The notes under the pieces: model-generated
The model's input: the letters and a program-made list of their open reading frames with translations, nothing else
The model's database searches: none
Told to the model about the DNA's origin: nothing
Shown: positions 25,401 through 40,400 of the stretch, one piece after another
Numbering within the stretch: position 1 is the stretch's first letter
How the letters are laid out: every line of letters starts with the position of its first letter
Translations under genes and position numbers: made by a program
Source: Undaria pinnatifida
Lineage: Eukaryota; Sar; Phaeophyceae; Laminariales; Alariaceae
Assembly (NCBI GenBank): GCA_012845835.1
Contig: JABAKD010000013.1
Location: 15,359,016-15,423,015 of the forward strand
DNA length: 64,000 bases
Direction: 5' to 3'

Positions 25401-28400
25401 CGCGGTTTTGGGTTCCGGCGGGTGGGCTCCAGGGAGACTTCCACGGCATTACCGTCATTTCGGCAAGCGAGTTAACATGACGCACGACACATGCGTGGGA
25501 GCGTGGTGAGGTTAACCCTTGTAGAACTCCACCAGTGTTTTGGGGGAAAACTACTTGGAAATAGTGTGGGAACGTTTTGGAAGTGGTGAAAAGGTTAAGC
25601 TTTCATTTGTACCCATCCGTCGGACTAACAAAACAAATCGGCCCTAAACACAAGTAGATATTATACGTTCTGCAACCAACTCTTCCTCACCAAGCCCACG
25701 GGCACCGTGTTCTCGGCGTTTTGGTCTACCCTCTCCATTTTTAACCATCCACTGGACGATAAAGTACAAACAGCAAAAAAAACACAAGCAGATCTCATCC
25801 CTTTTGCAACTGTTAATCCTTACCAGGCCCGCCGGCACCGTGTTTTCCACGTTGTGGTCTACCCGCTCTCGGAAGGTGTCAAGGCAGCCGAGCAGCCGGT
25901 CAGACCCTTGGACATCCTTTCCGAACTGGTCTTGAGCCGACTTGATCGCTGAAAACGCGCGCTTGCGCCAGACGTTGGTGGCCTGTTGCTCCATCAGCAG
26001 ATTCCACTGGACCTGTGATCACAGTTTTTTCCGCGTTTTATAGAGGTACGGATCGAACATGTATGGTACTCATTTGAATTTAAACGCGAACGACATTCGG
26101 TACCAAAGAAGAGAAGCAGTACTGGCGTTTCGCCACAAGTTCGGCCACTCGCCGCTTTACCTCACAAGCGGAAAACGCGCGAGAAAAAACGTTGCCATAC
26201 CTTCTCTGCCCGCATAGCATTGATAGTCAGCCAGCCACAAATATCGCGAAGCATCTGGGCGCTCTTCTGCCCTTCCGTGTAGGTCTGGTTGTACGGACAG
26301 GGCGAATTTCCACAAGCAACGGGCGTCGCAAGGCATCGTAAAGAAAAAACATCGCAGTGTGACGATACATTTTCGTTTACTTTATTGATATTGTTACTTT
26401 CCATATCATCGCGAGTGGAGGTACGCTGGTTAGATGGGCGAAATACTATCAATGTCAAGGCAACACCAACATGTCGGACTTGGTAATAATACCACGTTTT
26501 TATCATCACTTGTACTTTCCGTCTTCTCGACAAGCTGTGATGACAGGTGTCTCCCTCATGTATCTTAAACGTCGTGATAGACACCCCTAGCAAGCGCGTT
26601 CCAAGTATCACACGCAGCTTGCAAATACAACTTTCGACGAAATTCTCGATCTCACGGCGAAGGTGTCTTTCAAATGTTTACGAAACCAAGCTTACAGAGC
26701 AGGTGAGTCCCGCATACATCGATTACGTCATCAAATAGAGTACCTGTAGCCGGATGTCTCGCTGTTGCCGAGAGACGCCCTCCCCTGCCGCCACTTGGCT
26801 GCTGACCAGACGCTGAACTTCCGGGATAACCAGCACCTGAAAACCCAAGACATCAATACAGGCAGCAAGGCAAAAATAAAAAGCACTAATGAAAAATATA
26901 GCGATAAGACCCAGTTTATCAACGCAAGCGCAAATAAAAATCGCGATATAACCCAGTTTGCCAACGCAAGCGCAAATACATAGTAGTAAGAGCCAGTTTA
27001 TCCACGTAAGCATAAAGAAAAAAACAAAGCGCTAAGACCCAGCAAGATTTTCCCCACCGCGAGGCCGAGGGAGGGACTGGTGTCACCGCGCGCACAGCCG
27101 TCGACATGTGCGCACTTGCTCGACTAAGTGTTTCGAAGTTATTTTCCATGTTTCTGGTGTTGCCGGGCTCGTGGGACTAAAAACAAAATTATACAACCCG
27201 AGACCATGCAGGCGGAAGCGCAGCATCGGGCACTGCAGCGCATGCATCGCATGCATCGCCGCCGCAACCCCCAGCTGAAACATCTGAGGGTGCACGGCAG
27301 GCTCTGCTGGGACAGGTGTAAAAATAAGATGATACAAGGACTCCGCTCCGCGGGCGGCTGACGCTGTCCGCTACGCTGGCGCAAGGAAGAATACAAGTAA
27401 ATGTGAAGGCGGCAGAAAGAAGAGGCCAATGATTTGGTGCATTTAGCGTTTAATAATACCAACAGCTACTTACGCAGAGTTGATTGCCCTGCGCTGTGCT
27501 GTGTGTGCTTGTTGGCGATGTCACGTTCTGATCGCCAATACGGGCGTGATTTTCCAAACAAAAAAGGAGGACCGAGAGAGGACAATCAAACGAAGAAGGT
27601 GCGGAAAAGACGGGTACACACAAACATTACATACCGGTCGGTACCTGGTATCGCATGATACCTGGTACTGCTAATTGTATGTTCGAAAGAAAGCACAGCG
27701 CAGCACGGCACAGCACCGCACGGCAAGGTACGGCACGGCACCGCGCGGCACGGCCTTGCGCTACTGAGCTATAGATGGGCTGAGCTGAGCTGCGAGAGCA
27801 GTTATTTTATGATTCAACAATATAGTACTTGGTACATACGTACAGCAGCAAAACCGGTGGTATGACACTTCAAACGATACTCGGCATGTAGTAAAAGTAC
27901 AGCAAAAAGCACGCAGAACGGCAAAGCATGGCACAGCACCACACAGTACCGTACCGCACGGCAGGACACGGAAGGGCACGTCCCCGTGCGGCACTGCACG
28001 GCGCTGCGCTGCTGGGCTAGCGCTGCGGCGAGCTCGGCTGAGCGGAGCCGAGCTGATGATGATGCGCCAAGCTAAGCTAAGCTGGGACCTCTGGTGCGAC
28101 ATGAAACTTCGCGCACCAAAAAAAAAGGTGGAGGAAGAAATTAAAGAAAAGCTGGACCGTTCCGCAAGTAACGGACGGAGGCGGTGTCCATGTGGGACCC
28201 CGGAGATACCAGGGAAGCACGAGCCGAGCACTCTCAGCAGAAACATAAAATTAAGTAGTTACATAGCTTGCGTTAGCACCTCCGCAGCAGCGGGATCTTA
28301 GGAACTACGTTGGTGGTTGCCGGTCGGTGGGTGGTAACAACTAGCTCGAAAGGGCCCGTATTTTTTGCGCCTTGTAAATTAGAAAGTCGCATTCACGTGG

Positions 28401-31400
28401 AATAGTCGCTCGCAGTAAGCATGCGTTATGACTACGCCCCTGTCTGCCTGCACCTCGTACCTGCACTTTCTGGCCCTTGCCAATGCCTCTCATGCGGAAT
28501 GCGCCCTGCGCGTAGTCCCTGAAGGTCATGTCCTTGCCCAGGGTGACTGCAGCCACGACAGATAGTCCCTGCTTAATGTCCATGCCTGCAGGAACGAGAA
28601 GCGGGGAGGGGGCTGAAGGTGTTAATTGCATTCTGCTTAATGTCCACACCTGCAGCGACGAGAAGCGGGGGGTGAAGGTGCTCATTGTGTATCATTTTGA
28701 TAGGCTGCGAGTTGCCTGACTATACTAATAGTAAGTTATGAAACAAGTTGGCCTGCATTAAAATACATTACACTTCCTTGCGTGCGGTACTTTGCGGAGT
28801 TCTGCGTCGTTGCATCCGACAAGCGTGTTTCGTGGCTCGACGTGTGGTGGTTATCTAGCACAGACTATGTCCGTTAACAGACCACATAGACTACTTCGTA
28901 CCACTCTGCCCGGAAATATAAGCAACCTTTGGAAACTAATACTGAAACAAATTTTAAAAAAACTTATATTTACGTACAGAGTGGTAGTTGTTTTACTAGA
29001 CCGCCCGACTAAAAACTACTGGTACCTGGTATCCATGAAGTCAAGTGATGAAGTCAAGTGATGAAGTCAAGTGATGAAGTCAAGTGATAACCAAACCTAC
29101 GGGAGGGGGGCGGGTCCCTTTATTAGGGACCTGGTATCCGTGAAGTCAAGTGATAACCAGACTTACGGTAGGGGGTGGGTCCCTTTATTAGGGACCTTTT
29201 CTTGCAGTGGGTCGGAGTCATTCGCGCGAGTGACCCCCCTGTTTCTTTGCTGCCTTAAGCTTTCGTGCTCTTTTCATTTTTCGACAAGAATCCGCAATGG
29301 AAACAGTTGGATACGCTGCGCAGAGAAATCGCCACGAGTCTTTCCGTCTGTAAAGTACAGAGTCGGTCGTGTAAGTGGCTCAAATCCAGCAGTAAAAATG
29401 GAGTTATTAACACCCCCCCTAGTAATACCGTAGTCTTGGTCTAATAATGTAAACTCATAGCCCTACAATTACGGCGTCTGCGAGAAACCAATCTTGGCGG
29501 GTAGGAAAGCCTAAAGTAACAACATGAAACCAGCGACCGTCATCAAGCCAAGACCAGTCCAAAAGTGTCATTTTGACCCGTTTTGTTAGGGGTTGGGTCG
29601 GCCCTTGGGATGCAACTTTTGTCGGTTTTACATTAGTACGATGTATTACTCGTACATGTTTTCCTACCCAAACAAAAATTGGTCGTTCGTATCCCACAAA
29701 CGCCCTAATGGCGCTGTACTTGCCTGTGGTGTGGACCTGGTCGTAGAAGGTGAAACGTAGATCTGGCGGTACGTGGCAGTCCGCCAGCAGCAGGGGACGC
29801 ATCCCGCCTGCTCTCGTGACTATCATCTTCTTGTCCTGGTCGTCTAGGTACACAACGCCTTCAAGCCCACAGAGACCCACCGCAAGCAGATGCCTGTACC
29901 AAAAACATACAAAGCAGGCGGTTAAAACCCCCCGGTTAAAACAATGGTTCAGGCAAACTGGTGCCAAGCTACGCTCAGGCTTCCCTGCGGAGATATAGAA
30001 AATTGCGAAGAAGGCGAAAAGCTTGCCACCTTGTGACCACATGATTAAACATCAGCACGGACACTGATCAAGTGTGTTAGAGGTCCCGATGGACGAACGT
30101 TTCGGTTTTCTGGCTTTGACATCTGCTACGCATACGCACCTGGCGACTTCTAGGTTCGTCATGCCCGTGACGAGCGCGCCACCATCGATAAGCGCGTGGA
30201 ATGGGGGATCGCTGGATTTCGCCACCTCGGCCAACAGTCCGGTGACCGACCAATCGGTATCCAGCAGACGGTGAGATGCAACCGCAGGGTCTGTCAAGTA
30301 GTGGATCATCATGGCCGTGTTTCCGAGCTCGAAGTGACACCTGTACCAGTCAAAAGGGAAGACAAGCGAGCACGGGGGCTTGAGCATGGGTGTAGTGTCG
30401 TTCTGACAATTATAGCTCATTGCCGGCAGGGTGACATACGCAAACAAACTTGCTCAACTGTAAAACCGCACTACGAATAAAATGAATTGCATCAACATGG
30501 CCGAATAATGTGCACAACTTGACCCTAACTACTGTGAGAGTTTCTTAAGTGGTGATAGACGACAACGCTCACACCCTATAACTTAATATTCGAGGTAAAC
30601 ATGCATCCAGCCATCAACGCAAACAACATAACACAACCACTACTGCGGTCCACAACCGCTGCGGCTCTACCACAACAAGAAACAGCAGCTTCGAGCAGAT
30701 GACGACGGCCGAGCGCTAACCTGCCGAGCTCAAGCGGAAGCAGGTCCGACGGAGTACCGGAGAACCCCAGCTTGACATCGAACAGCATGTCGCCGCCCAC
30801 GTCCTGCCCGTTGGCAGCTAATTTGAGCCCCCTGTGCTCCATCGTTTCCGGGAAGATCAACCTGTCCAAGTAGTAGTCTATCACCTGCGTACACGAAAAA
30901 CACAAAAGACAGAGCGACAGCAAGTAAACCATTTAGAACGAACGCACAACTTCGCAAGACATCCGCCGTTAAACCGCATGGGCGACGAAGTCCTCATTTA
31001 CCAGTTTTGACTGTGTCCCGCAGCCGTTTGCCAAGCTGGGCACCTGCGACAAAAGTTATTCCTCCCCAAGCAACGCCGACTAAACCGCAGATCCCCGCTC
31101 GTCGCACCACCGCGAAACACAGTCACCCGCTAGCCTGCGGTGCTTTTTGACACATCGGACGGATCCTCTACATCTGCCGTTGTGACATTTTGTGAAGGAC
31201 CTGAACAGCACAGACTATATCCTGGAAACATGAGCTAGGGCATGCCAACCATACGGTTTCCATCCCGCAACATGATGTAGACCACGCAAAAACATGTATA
31301 GACCAGGGATCTCTCTGCCGTGAAAGGCATAGATCATGCCCAATGCGTGCATTTTTTTCAGAGGGGCTACCCGCTCTCACCTGCGGTACTTTTCTCAGCA

Positions 31401-34400
31401 AGCGGAATAGCGTGTCAACCATCTCTTCATCCCTCATGTCCAAAAGCTGCAGCGGCCACAGGTTCTCGAACTCGCCTCTCAACACGCCGGACTCCTCGTC
31501 TGCCGCTGGCACCGCCCACCCCTCCCCATACCCTTCCGAATCCAATGTGAGCAGAGAATCGCTCACGGCTTCAGGCAACGGTGGGGGAGAAGCACCTAAC
31601 GTAACGCGACACAAAACAAAATATCACTTGAGCATGGCGTTGCAGTTCGCGTCCGTTTTGTTATTTGCAGTCCATCCAGGCGGGCACGCGGATCGGAATC
31701 CCGGATGCACTAGCAGGCCAAAACGAAAAAAAAAATGCGGAGCACTGGGATTCTGTGCGAATCGAGGAAATGATTTTCAGTTTCAACTGTTTTTGCTTGG
31801 TTTTGGTATGTTTCCCCCCTGTTAAGGTTCTCGAAAAGAGGAGCGTGGCGTTCGGTTTTTTTTTCTCCGTGTTCCCTGGTCCATCTCATCTACTACATTG
31901 ACACATTTTTTCTCCTACCCCCTCTCTTTTCGTAGCCCAGACCCAGCCTAACACAGCACGACTACGGTAAGGCCTTCAGTTATATTGCGAAAAAAAAATT
32001 AGAGCTTTCTTCCCTCGTCGGCTAGGGGCCCGACTGTCTTTGGGCAATCTGGTGGAATGCAGCAGTGGAGGTCTTCCTGTAATACCGCTAATAAACCGGA
32101 CGCCGGCACCATTGGGTATAGAATCGGTACCGGTACTGCAGTAGTATAGCAGGTTTCACTCGTGCCCAGCCAAGCGATTTCACCGGCATTATACCGGAAA
32201 CGCACACTACTCAACCGGCATTATAGAGACCGCACGTTGACAATACGTAGCAGCCAGGTTAAATAAGCCCTGCCACCGTCTGTGCCTGGGAAAGACAGTG
32301 GACATCAGAGAAGACGACCAATGGTTTCTGAGCGCAGCCGAAACAATTGGAGAACGGAGAAATTTTTGTCTAGGCGAGAAACTTCGCATCAACTGCCACA
32401 GTCGACGAATGTGCCGCCCACATATCACGTGACTAGGTAATCAGGGCAACCACACGATGAAGATGGTGTGCTCACATAAGCTTGTTCCCTTGTAAGTCTA
32501 GCCCGTCGTTACAAAAAAAGGCTACCGTACAACCCGACGGCCTCGAGAAAAAACGTACACGCAGCACGAGTGAGAGTGAGTGCGCTTGTAGTTTTCCACG
32601 CAACATCGTGCCCCCAAACATGGAAAAATAGATACTATCAACCAACCCCTTATCCCTTCTTTCCACGCAACATCGTGCCCCCAAACATGGAAAAATAAAT
32701 ATTATCAACCAACCCCTTATCCCTTCGAACAGCAAAGAAGCAGGATTCATCCCCTGGAATTACAGTCGTCATGAAACCCACCACTAGCGGTTACAGCCAA
32801 AACGACGACAACGACGTACAACGACGTCGCAACTCGACCGTCACTCACCGCCGCCTCCACGGCCATGCTTGACACCCCTCATGGTGCCCCCAGCAAGCGT
32901 TACCCACCGCACCAAGGTTTGGCAGGCAGGGCGCAAGTGGTACGGCCCGCTTTGGTCCTCTTCCATTTCCTCCTTAAGCGCCCTCATGTTAGCCTTGAAG
33001 TCGGACAACCGGAGCCCCTCGTACCGGTAGGCCAGAATGGTCAGGCCTGTGGGCGTGGTTCATCATACACGATGGCAGGTACAAAACACAGAACCGTGAA
33101 CGTCTGGCGATGGCATTTTAATTCTACAAAAGTTTGAGCTCCGCGTCTGGGATAACAGCACACTCGGCGCGTGGTTTGAAGGAATCATTGGGTTTCCATC
33201 GGTATTAAATTTTACATGAAAATTGCACTTGCAATGCCGCTAATACCGTGCCGCACCAATAAGGCAGGTGGACGCACCCACGAACCAGCCTGACAATAGG
33301 TGGAGCAGATCGGTCTAGCGTAAAACGGAGCAGCTGGAGTAAGCCCTATTACAAAATAAGTAAGACAGAGAATGGCTACTGCCGGTCGTGAACAACACGT
33401 ACATATATACCTGGTATATATTCATGTGTAGAGGCTGAAGGGCGTCACCCCAATCCCTGGGGATGCTCGGCAGTTTTGTTTAACACACAGCTAGCTATCA
33501 GTGGGGTGGTCGAGTAAAAGTAAACTACCTGAGTTAACTCATCCTCACAAACACCACACGCCGAGCCAAAAACGCGTCATCCAGAAGCAAATACGAGGTG
33601 GTGCTCCGGAAATTACCGTGCGCAACTAAGGCGCAAGCTATAGTATAGCAGTTTGTCGCTAGAAGCTCGCGCAGCAGGATATTCGTAGCTGTCAACTTGT
33701 TTGCGTTTTGGACCGGACGGCGGTGGCGGTGGCGGTGGACGTACAATCCGGCATCAGCAATCTCGAACGAGATCCCGATATTTCGCACGATCGCAACCAG
33801 AACCAGAGCATTCGGTCCTAAAAACGCGTAAAATACCCAAACTGAGGCCTAACCGTTCATTCGAAGCTCACCAATAACGACGTCCGGGTGGCTAAACTCA
33901 GACGCTCTTGAAGGCACGTCCTTGCCCACGAACGGGACAGCGAGCAGCTTGCGCGACTTCGGCATTTTTGGGTCCGCCTGGGAATCCACGAGGCGGTACA
34001 AAGGAGGAAAGAGAACCGCGAGCGATAACCGATATTCTTGCAATGCTGGAATAAAGACCCCACACTAGTTCCAAGTAGTTTGTCCTCGAAAACGTGGGTA
34101 CAGTCTTAAAAGGGGTTAAGGAACGAGGGCCTAAAGTAAAGGAAATGTGATCCAGCTTTTGATAGCGCAGCAGCGAGCACCACCTAAACTGTACATGGCA
34201 GCGGGGGCACTCTGTGAGCGTACCTCCACCATGCTGCAGAGAGCACTCATAGGCCCAACACCGATACGGGTCGGCCGATAGCCTTGTTCCAACTCCAAAC
34301 GTATTCTGGTCGAATTCCAAACGTTTTGTCCCCATAGCGGGAGTGTAGTGCAAAAAGGCGAACCATGTCACCTCTAGAGCCCTCTGGAGATCCGCCGGCG

Positions 34401-37400
34401 TCAGTAGTCCGAAGCCGACGCGGTCGATCTTGGTCAGGACGTGCGGCAGGAACGACCTCAGCCAGTCGTGCGTGAGGTTCAGCATCTGCGAAAAAAAAAT
34501 CGACCGCAAAAAAGCAACAGGAAGAGTAACATGTCATGGAAGCAACTAATAAAGGAAGCTCCAATGTGCGATCGGGCCGAAAAGTATATCGTGTCCCCGA
34601 GGTCTGAATATAACTAACGTACCTTCGAGCAAAACAATTGTTCACGCATTCGTTATCGTTAAACAGTTGCGCCCGCTCTCCACCATTTCCGCGCTCGACA
34701 TTGTTTCGTTCGAAGCAAATCAATCTCGCTAGTTTTATCGCATAGTTCTTTACACTATGTGGGTCACTGGCAAATTACGGCTCCCGTTCTCTTCAACTGC
34801 CGCTCGGACAGCTGCTTGCAAGCAGAAATCGATACTAGCGCTGTAAGAACATACCCTTCGCCATAACGAGTCGTGGTGGTAACCCGTACTGGTACTCGGC
34901 AAGTTCGGCGGCAAGTACAACATGTTGGACCTCGGGATCTCCCTCGTAGCGCATGAAACCCATGCCATGCATATCTACCGCCTGGGCGACTTCACTCAAC
35001 ATACCATCCTGCAGTTGGCGACCTTAGCCAAAACAAAATCTATTAATAAGTAACAAACCTTGATGTGCTCGTCGCTCAGCTTGGCCTTGACGTCTGCCGT
35101 CACTTTCGGCCCCGAAGCTGTGGGCCCCTTGAGCAAGTACTCCAGCGCTACCTGGACAACGACATATCATAGAAAGTGGTACACGGTGTAGGCATCCATA
35201 TTTAAAAAAATATATATATTACAAGTACGCCAGCTGTAAGTTCGACAAATTTAGGGTCGATGCTCATCTTTGCAATCTGCGCGATACACCGGCCGCTCAT
35301 TTTTACCGATGTATTATCCTGTGATTGTACATGGCTCCTATGTATGTTGCCAGGGTGAACATCAACAACAAAGTTATGAATACAAGAATAATGGTAGACT
35401 AACTTGTACTTCATCCCAAGGTAGTAACTCGTCATGATTCCTTGGTCCATCGTGTCAGCGTCATGCCTTCACCACGTCAAACAGTCAGCAAGAATACGTC
35501 GCGCATTGTTTTCGGCAATCATTCACGATCGCCACATAAAATGAAACGTTGGGTAGCATCCCCAAAGACAGCGGGTGCCAACAAGACATTGTCGCGGGGA
35601 ACAAAAAGAAGACTAATCGTGCGCAACCCGTTCAGAATTTCCCGCTACAGGTGTGCCGTGAAACCCTCACCATCAAATGAGCGTAAACGAAGTCACCACC
35701 CAGTAAATAAGAAAACAGCCATATATACACGCGGAGTGGACTATCCTGGCACCGCCAAAAATACATCGTGGATGACGGCATAGCACGCGCAAAAACCCTG
35801 TACGAGACAGTTACTAGCCCCTTTAGTTTCTGGCTACGAACTACAGTGCTTGGAAATCGTGTGGGATTAATTTTGAGGCAGCAAACGGGTGAAGCAGCTC
35901 ACCTCGTCGGAAATTTCTCGAAGCTTTCTCTGCCTCATCCATAGCAGGACCCACTGCGCTAGCAGCGGCATCAGCTTCTCGTGGTAGAACTTGCGTGACA
36001 GCAACACCACGTGCGGGGTCCTCTGAAGGAGTCGGGACGCGCAACCTTCGTCGATCGCCACTCGGATCGCTTCCAGAGTCGCTTTAGCCCTAAACATTGC
36101 GTCAAAACATGACCCGTACAGCACCGTGAGTCAGATGTGGATATACGCCGACTATACACACCATCATCAAAACTAGGCGTTTACCATCAGCAATTGACCC
36201 CGCCAGAACGGCAACCCCCTGTGAGAGACAAACTAATCGGAATTAGAGTGGGGTGCTTTGTGCAGGAGCAAAACGGTGATCATAATAGGGGCGTCTTGCG
36301 CTGAACTTACAAACAAGCGGCGGTGCATTGTTCGATCACCTCAGCCCAGCAAGCATCGACGATACCTGCCCAATCGCGCATACGCTCAGCCACTCCACGA
36401 CCGGCACATGAATCTACAAATTGGACAGATCACGATCTAGATAACATAGATCATATACATCCTACACTTGTCGTTATGACATGTTGTGCAGGATCTGTGT
36501 AGTATACATCCAACCCAGGAAACATGTGCTAGATCATGCAGATCACACGGGCGTCATCCGGCAACATGCTCTATAGGCCATGCAGATCGTTTAGACAAGG
36601 GATATACCTGCCCTGAAAAGACATGTATCGTCATTACGGATCTGATGTATCCCACCATTGCAATGTTCTCAAATACAGGGGTATACCGTCAACCAATTCA
36701 TAGGGGTTTCTTGCGCTCCAAGTGACAGAACAATGGGCAGCGCACATTGCTCGGTCACCTCAGCCCAACACGCACCTACAATACCTGCCCAATTGCCCAT
36801 ACGCTCAGCCACCTCCCACTCCCACGACCGGCACCTCGATCAGAGCGCGCCAACAAGGTCGTGCTGTCATCGTTACGAGCATGTCAACTGTAATCAACCC
36901 CACCCCCGCGTGTCCCATTAGATGATGAGACGCACCACGTGCATATTGTTGAAAACGAGTTCATATCCAAACTATAAAAACCTCATCAGAGTGCCATGTG
37001 TCAGGTATATCGTAATATTACGAGATGTATTTGCCGATATGACCATCCCCCTTAGTGCTCATAAATTATAGGCATGGGCCCACCTTCGGCTGTCCTGGTC
37101 TACGGTCATACGACTACGGTCGTGCATGAAATGATACCCCCCACCTCTCCTTCCCACCCCTAGAGCTGTTATATGATGGGTATGGTCCCACCTTCGGCTG
37201 TCCTGAAAGGCCAAGTCCACCACCATCCTTCCCTCGGTGTAGTAGAAAAACGCCTCCAGCAGATGAAACGGCACTTGCCAGCGTAGTCCGTTGCCGAGCT
37301 TACTCCCGGGTCTTGCGCGCGTGAAGTCAAGCGGCCTTTTGACCCCAAGGGGCCAGTTGAGCTCGCTTTTGAGCGGCTGCAAGATCAGATCCACCTTCCG

Positions 37401-40400
37401 AGCGCAAAAAACACTTTTGTTAAAAGAGGAGAGGAGCAAATACGTCGGTTGACAAAACGCTTGCCCATTGACGGGCAACGGCCACGGGACCTAGCACATG
37501 AAAACCAATACCTGGCAGTTCGTATTGCAACCCCTTTAGAGCTGCACCCACGTTTTGGGCGGGACAAAGTACTCCGAATGAGTGTGTTAGTACTTCTAAA
37601 TGGGTCAAGTCTAAACAGGCCTTGGCGGGTAAAAATTACCGCAGACCGTCAAGCGACATCTGTGGAGAGGAACGGTGAGGGGAGAAAGTCGGGTACAGCA
37701 GTGGTCCCTCTATAGTGCCGGTTACCCGCCTAGTGCCTGTGAAATGGTTTGTACACATATGGGGAACAACCTGTAGTGGCAGTACGCGGAGCACTCGTGC
37801 CTCTATAGTGCCGGTATTTACGGCAGGCACATACCGGCACCATAGGAAGACCACCACGGCAGCAGGTATTTGGTTGGGTGTGTGACGCGTGATTCGACTG
37901 AGGCAGCACTTTTTGGCCAAAATATTTCTGACCGGCGGGATGAAATTAATCAACTTACCAACCAATCAATGTCGCTTTAAACCTCCGGCGGATGGGGAAA
38001 ATTAAAGCTTAAGCTCACCATACTTGCACGTTTTTACATACATGTAATCATGCGTCAATTTAACTCAATCGCATTTTCGCCTTGTGGTTTACAGCGTCGT
38101 TCGTTGTACACCTAGGCCATGGGACCGTTAATCCTTCGTATCGTTTCAAGTCAGCTCTTAGGTGAGGCATAGGGCTCCTCAAGCAAAAAGCCGCAGAAAA
38201 AATAGGTGCTACCGTAGAATGCGAGCTCACTTCATCGAGAAGAAGCGCCGCGCCTCTGAAGACTGTCAAGACTCTCACGGCGATGTCAGCCTGTCGTCGA
38301 AGGTCCTCGATAGGCTCCGGCTTCACTGGCGTGCGTCTCCAACTAGGTCGCATGCCCAGCGCCCGCCTGTGTCCGGCCAACGCGCGAACAAAGCAACGCG
38401 GCCAGCATAAAATATAAATGGGGGTGAGACCAACAAATTATTTAGTTAATTGTAGTTAATTGATGAATGGATGGATGATTTAGTGCACAGTTTCCTTCGG
38501 GGAGAGGAGGTAATATATATGGTACCGAGTAATTGATTTTTTTCGGGATTCGGGGAAGCAATGCAAGCCAGGCCTTTCTCTGCCGCATTCGATTTCGTTG
38601 TGCCCATGTGCATTGCCTTCCATGCGCCGCCCAAATTCGTTTTTCCGGGGAATAGCCTAAACACATTCCGCACCTCCTCAATGCTTACAACCCGGTTATG
38701 GTTGAAACAAACGCGCCCACCTCCTCCGTTGGTTGATACCCCGCAACACACAATGTATGTTTTACATTAGCTGTTCAAAGGGAGCGTTTAGTAGGGTATC
38801 ATACTCTAGGGTACCCGGGTCCCAATCCTGATTATCTTGGCCATGCCCGGCTAGAATACCCGGGTGCATCTAGAGTATACGGGTAAGCACAATTCGACGC
38901 GAGTCGACAATGGAAGAAAGGGCTAAATTCTTCTGGCGCTAGAAACGAACGCGGTGGCGAGGGGGGAGAAGAGCCTGCTTAGTGTACCCGGATCCGAGTT
39001 ACAACCAGGGAGGGAGAAGGAGAAAGAAAAAGTACGCAGACAATATTAGAAATGACGGATAAAAACGATTAAAAAAAAAAAAATTGGCCTACTAAACAAA
39101 CCCTTGTAATGTTCCTATTTTTCGAGGCACCATACTCATCGACAATTGCCTATACAGCGGCGGCCTCCCTATAGTGCCTGCCTGTGCCAGCCACTACTAC
39201 GGGCAGTATACCGGACACCGGGACTGTTGGGTATAGCACCGACACTGGCACTAGTAATAGTATAGCGGGTTCCAGTCGCGCCAAGCGAATTCATAGGCAG
39301 TAGGCACTAATCAACCGGCACTACAGGGAGACCCCTACTGCGCATACCTTATGCCCCCGGCAGCCCCCGAATCATCTTCCCGTACCTCCGCCCTGTTAAG
39401 GCGGCTGATGTCCAGCTTGTGTATCAGCTCCACGAGTTTGAGCATGAAAGACTTGACGGACGTCGGTGTGGTCACCATCACTGATCGACGGTCCCTCGCC
39501 TCCACCACCTGTCGCCACACAAAACAATCGCCAGCAAAAGATAGCACTAGTGTGTTTGCGAGATACCTGGTACAAATTTAGGGTGGGTAGGAGTTGGATA
39601 GGAAAACATAGAACCGTCGAACGGCGCAACCCAACGACAATCGAACCCACGATAAAAAACGTTAATACCTACGTTTTCCTGTCGTTTTTTTAATATCCTA
39701 ACCTAATTTGTTTGTAGGTTGGTTGACCTTGGGTTATGACGTTCGTCGGTTTCAATAGTACCGGGTATTCTTTTATGTTTTCCAACCCAACATCATATGG
39801 AAATCGCAAACCCCAAAGGCGTGTTTCGCAGGGTATGTACTGTGGGGTACCCCGGTAACCTACCCGACCAAGGGGTAAATACTTCCACCACGCTGCAGGC
39901 AGGGCTAGCGCTCTCATTGAACGACAGGTGCATAAATAGGGTGCTGTTCGCACAAGAACGGAAATATATCGCAAGTCTACCATCGCCAGCAAGGTACTGT
40001 TCGCAAAGGAACGGCTATAATCGCAAGTCCACCATCGCGTGACAACAATTAATAATCTGTATTTTTTTAGGATGAAGCAGGAAGGACACTGGGTGTGCTG
40101 ATGATGTTGGATAGAGCTAACGGTTTAATGGAAAGACAACACACACCATCGCCAGCAATTCCAGATAATTTTTACAAGTTTAGCGAACCCTTCCAAGCAA
40201 GGATGGCGTGACCTCCATACTAGGGTGCTGTTCGCAAAAAAACGGCCACAACCGTACGTTTATCATCGCTAGCAATTCCAGATAAGCCTACACGTTTAGC
40301 ACACCTTTTACAGTAAGGATGGCCAGGCCTATTGTACCATCGCTAGCAATTCCAGAGAAAAGTTGCACCTTTGGCAAACCTTTTCAAGAAAGGAGAAACA

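Noticed and set aside
35442-35783. Plus-strand 113-codon basic ORF
   Set aside because: Arg/Lys-rich and open, but no family recognised and it lies in an intron of the well-supported minus-strand gene; too weak to call a nested gene.
38446-38751. Minus-strand ORF as a missing exon between 27 and 28
   Set aside because: Once exon 27 is extended to the 39348 donor, exons 27 and 28 join in phase, so no extra exon is needed; no family similarity.
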